Virus record (IMG/VR): IMGVR_UViG_3300040808_000441
Span: 1-23,051 of that record
Origin: a virus
Length of the DNA: 23,051 bases
Strand: one strand, 5' to 3'
Of this stretch, positions 21,781 through 23,051 are shown piece after piece; within the stretch, counting starts at the first letter, position 1; each line of letters starts with the position of its first letter. Below the pieces are notes generated by a model that did no database searches, was not told the origin of the DNA, and was given only the letters and a program-made list of their open reading frames with translations. A program made the translations under genes and the position numbers.

Positions 21781-21906
21781 ATGAATAGGTTAAGAAATGC
21801 AATTAAGAATTGCGATGGACAATTTTGCGATCAGATTATGGAAGCGGCGCTTGCTATAACTGTATTCAGCATCATGTACATATCTATTGCGCAAATGACT
21901 GCGTAG
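21781..21906 (+). CDS. Tiny membrane peptide, 41 aa
   Basis: ATG 21781 with AGGAGAT seven bases before it. It begins [20 protein letters not shown], basic with two cysteines, then one hydrophobic helix ([16 protein letters not shown]) and a short tail, predicting a single-span inner-membrane peptide with the positive N-terminus in the cytoplasm. It ends four bases before the AOX start, so its translation probably delivers ribosomes to AOX. It could be a partner peptide of the membrane-bound oxidase; this is inference from position. Confidence 0.68.
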   Translation: MNRLRNAIKNCDGQFCDQIMEAALAITVFSIMYISIAQMTA

Positions 21907-21910
21907 TAAT

Positions 21911-22531
21911 ATGACGCTGGTCCACTACAAGCCAACCTCTACGTCTGACTATTTTGCATACGGCTTTACTAAAAGTATGCGATGGTTTGCGGATACGTTC
22001 TTCCGTAAACGTTATGGGCATAGAGCAGTTGTATTAGAAACAGTAGCCGCAGTACCAGGAATGGTAGGCGGCATGTGGACGCATCTTAGAAGTTTGCGTA
22101 AACTACGCCCTGGATATGGGCCACTAATCCGTACCCTACTAGCAGAAGCAGAAAATGAACGTATGCATTTGATGACGTTCATTGAAATTGCAAAGCCCAA
22201 TTGGTTTGAAAGACTGCTCATACTGGTTGCACAAGTTATATTCTGGCATGTATACTTTATAGTATTTCTTATATCGCCATCTACTGCACACAGAATAGTA
22301 GGTTACTTTGAAGAAGAAGCTGTGTATTCGTACACAGAATATCTTAATGAGCTTGACGAAGGGCGCATTGAGAATGTTCCTGCACCTAGAATTGCAATTA
22401 CGTATTGGAACTTAGCAGATGATGCTAGGTTGCGTGATGTAATTCTAGCTGTTAGAGATGACGAAGCAGGACATAGAGATGTTAATCATTATATTGCAAC
22501 ATATGGCAATGTAAAGGTTGACAAGTACTAA
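21911..22531 (+). CDS. aox: Alternative oxidase (cyanide-insensitive ubiquinol oxidase)
   Basis: A 206-residue di-iron carboxylate protein with every core AOX motif: [15 protein letters not shown] (E43), [19 protein letters not shown] (E83, H86), [14 protein letters not shown] (E135/E136) and [11 protein letters not shown] (E185, H188). The LETVAAVPG and HLRSLR forms mark AOX rather than the plastid/cyanophage terminal oxidase PTOX. The hydrophobic stretch [19 protein letters not shown] anchors it to one leaflet of the inner membrane. It oxidises ubiquinol and reduces oxygen to water without pumping protons. One usual histidine of DEAHHR is Gly here, but it is not an iron ligand. Shorter than plant AOX as it lacks the N-terminal extension, as in bacteria. 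No own Shine-Dalgarno site; probably coupled to the preceding peptide. Confidence 0.97.
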   Translation: MTLVHYKPTSTSDYFAYGFTKSMRWFADTFFRKRYGHRAVVLETVAAVPGMVGGMWTHLRSLRKLRPGYGPLIRTLLAEAENERMHLMTFIEIAKPNWFERLLILVAQVIFWHVYFIVFLISPSTAHRIVGYFEEEAVYSYTEYLNELDEGRIENVPAPRIAITYWNLADDARLRDVILAVRDDEAGHRDVNHYIATYGNVKVDKY

Positions 22532-22546
22532 ATAATACGTTATATT
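22518..22546 (+). promoter_or_regulatory. Sigma70-type promoter for the last gene
   Basis: TTGACA (22518-22523), 17 bases, TATATT (22541-22546), spanning the AOX stop codon. A CTAAATA late-type element lies inside the spacer (22528-22534), so early and late control may overlap. Confidence 0.7.
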
Positions 22547-22582
22547 AATAACACTACACACAGACACACAAGGAGAAATATT

Positions 22583-22900
22583 ATGTCAAAAGTAGAAACT
22601 ACCTACGGGGAAACTATCCTCAAGCAAACACAAGAAATTGCTGACATGTTCAAGCAGGCAATGCCAAAAGTCACAACAAACAAAAATGGTTATGAGATTC
22701 GTACCAAAGTGTTAGAAATGGCACAAAACAATATTTGGAACGACTATCATGCTAAACTAGGACAGTTTGAAACTACCGTTGCTAAAGATGGCAATGAAGT
22801 AGTAACAACTGTTTCACTTCCAGAAGTTCCTGGTGCTGATGCAGTACTAGAAGCGGCTGAAAAGTTTTACGAATTTGTAAACGGTAAACCAACTAAATAA
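22583..22900 (+). CDS. Hypothetical protein, 105 aa
   Basis: Starts ATG 22583 after AAGGAGA at ideal spacing. The protein is soluble and helical: GETILKQTQEIADMFKQAMP, then IRTKVLEMAQNNIWNDYHAKLGQFE, a short beta-like VAKDGNEVVTTVSLPEVPG, and a final helix (ADAVLEAAEKFYEFVNGKP). The helical, Gln/Ala-rich, amphipathic look recalls phasin-type proteins but there is no decisive motif. Own sigma70-type promoter, so expressed early with, and beyond, the AOX operon. Role unknown. Confidence 0.75.
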   Translation: MSKVETTYGETILKQTQEIADMFKQAMPKVTTNKNGYEIRTKVLEMAQNNIWNDYHAKLGQFETTVAKDGNEVVTTVSLPEVPGADAVLEAAEKFYEFVNGKPTK

Positions 22901-22966
22901 TTGTACACAAAAAAACTTAAAGAATAATGCAGCATAGCTGTAAATAACTATAAGAGAGTATTTGGC

Positions 22967-22996
22967 AAGCCCGGGTTAGGAAACTAGCTCGGGCTT
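22967..22996 (+). terminator. Long GAAA-capped hairpin at the end of the plus-strand arm
   Basis: AAGCCCG-GGTTAG-GAAA-CTAGCT-CGGGCTT pairs over 13 positions (two G-T wobbles) with a GNRA tetraloop. The following AATCTTGATT is only weakly T-rich, so it is either a terminator or a stable RNA 3' end. Bases 22997-23051 hold nothing I can call. Confidence 0.62.
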
Positions 22997-23051
22997 AATC
23001 TTGATTAAAAGATAAGACTATAAGCAAGAGCATCTTCATCTGACACGCCAC

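Noticed and set aside
21911-22531. Plastoquinol terminal oxidase (PTOX), the cyanophage relative
   Set aside because: [17 protein letters not shown] and NERMHL are AOX forms; PTOX has different residues at these motifs.
23000-23051. Possible start of a tRNA gene (AAGAGCATCTTCATCTGACACG) at the right edge
   Set aside because: GAGC resembles a D-arm 3' strand but no matching GCTC precedes it and no acceptor or anticodon stem can be built in the bases available.

Overview
The window looks like part of the genome of a marine T4-like myovirus (tailed, contractile-tail type). The evidence is an AT-rich sequence with tightly overlapping genes and almost no intergenic DNA. There is also a class Ia ribonucleotide reductase with glutaredoxin, a head/tail structural gene set, and at least eleven sites matching the T4-family late promoter (TATAAATA, GATAAATA or CTAAATA) placed at the right distance before genes. 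The host is probably a marine proteobacterium, most likely an alphaproteobacterium: the carried alternative oxidase is of the proteobacterial type, a DUF1127 protein is present, and three very good sigma70-type promoters occur. Host and phage family are inferences.

Minus strand, 1-20009. From right to left (transcription order) this arm holds an overlapping set of a small helical protein, a nucleotidyltransferase-fold protein and a KxDG (ligase/capping-like) protein, then two head-associated unknowns. Next come a strongly expressed single-gene late unit (104 aa Ala/Thr/Val-rich protein with its own promoter, 5' hairpin and terminator), an unknown protein, a holin-like membrane protein, and an operon of small proteins. 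Two of those are highly basic tandem paralogues with N-termini resembling the T4 capsid-targeting tag. A prohead scaffold-like protein, a PD-(D/E)XK nuclease, a secreted metzincin metalloprotease, a tail fibre/spike with beta-helix domain, nrdA, nrdB, glutaredoxin, a small SH3/Sm-like protein, an M15-like peptidase and a very large structural protein (cut by the window edge) follow.

Plus strand, 20080-22900. This arm starts with a class 3 lipase under a perfect TATAAATA late promoter. It is followed by an early-type operon from a consensus sigma70 promoter (TTGACA-17-TATTAT) with a ~155 nt structured leader. The operon encodes a DUF1127 protein, three tiny proteins joined by TAATG overlaps or short gaps, and a complete alternative oxidase (AOX). 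A further small gene has its own promoter, and a long GAAA-capped hairpin closes the arm.

The most interesting content is the AOX module, a candidate phage-encoded rewiring of host respiration in which quinol electrons go straight to oxygen, packaged with tiny helical/membrane proteins. Also notable are the secreted metalloprotease with a 5'-terminal hairpin reaching its ribosome-binding site, the NTase + KxDG enzyme pair, a shared N-terminal tag on seven proteins, and a terminator hairpin that contains the promoter and start codon of the next gene. No tRNA, CRISPR array, IS element or integrase was seen. Two stretches of more than 300 bases lack a conventional gene or nearly so: 20866-21194 is promoter plus leader, and nothing else of that size is empty.
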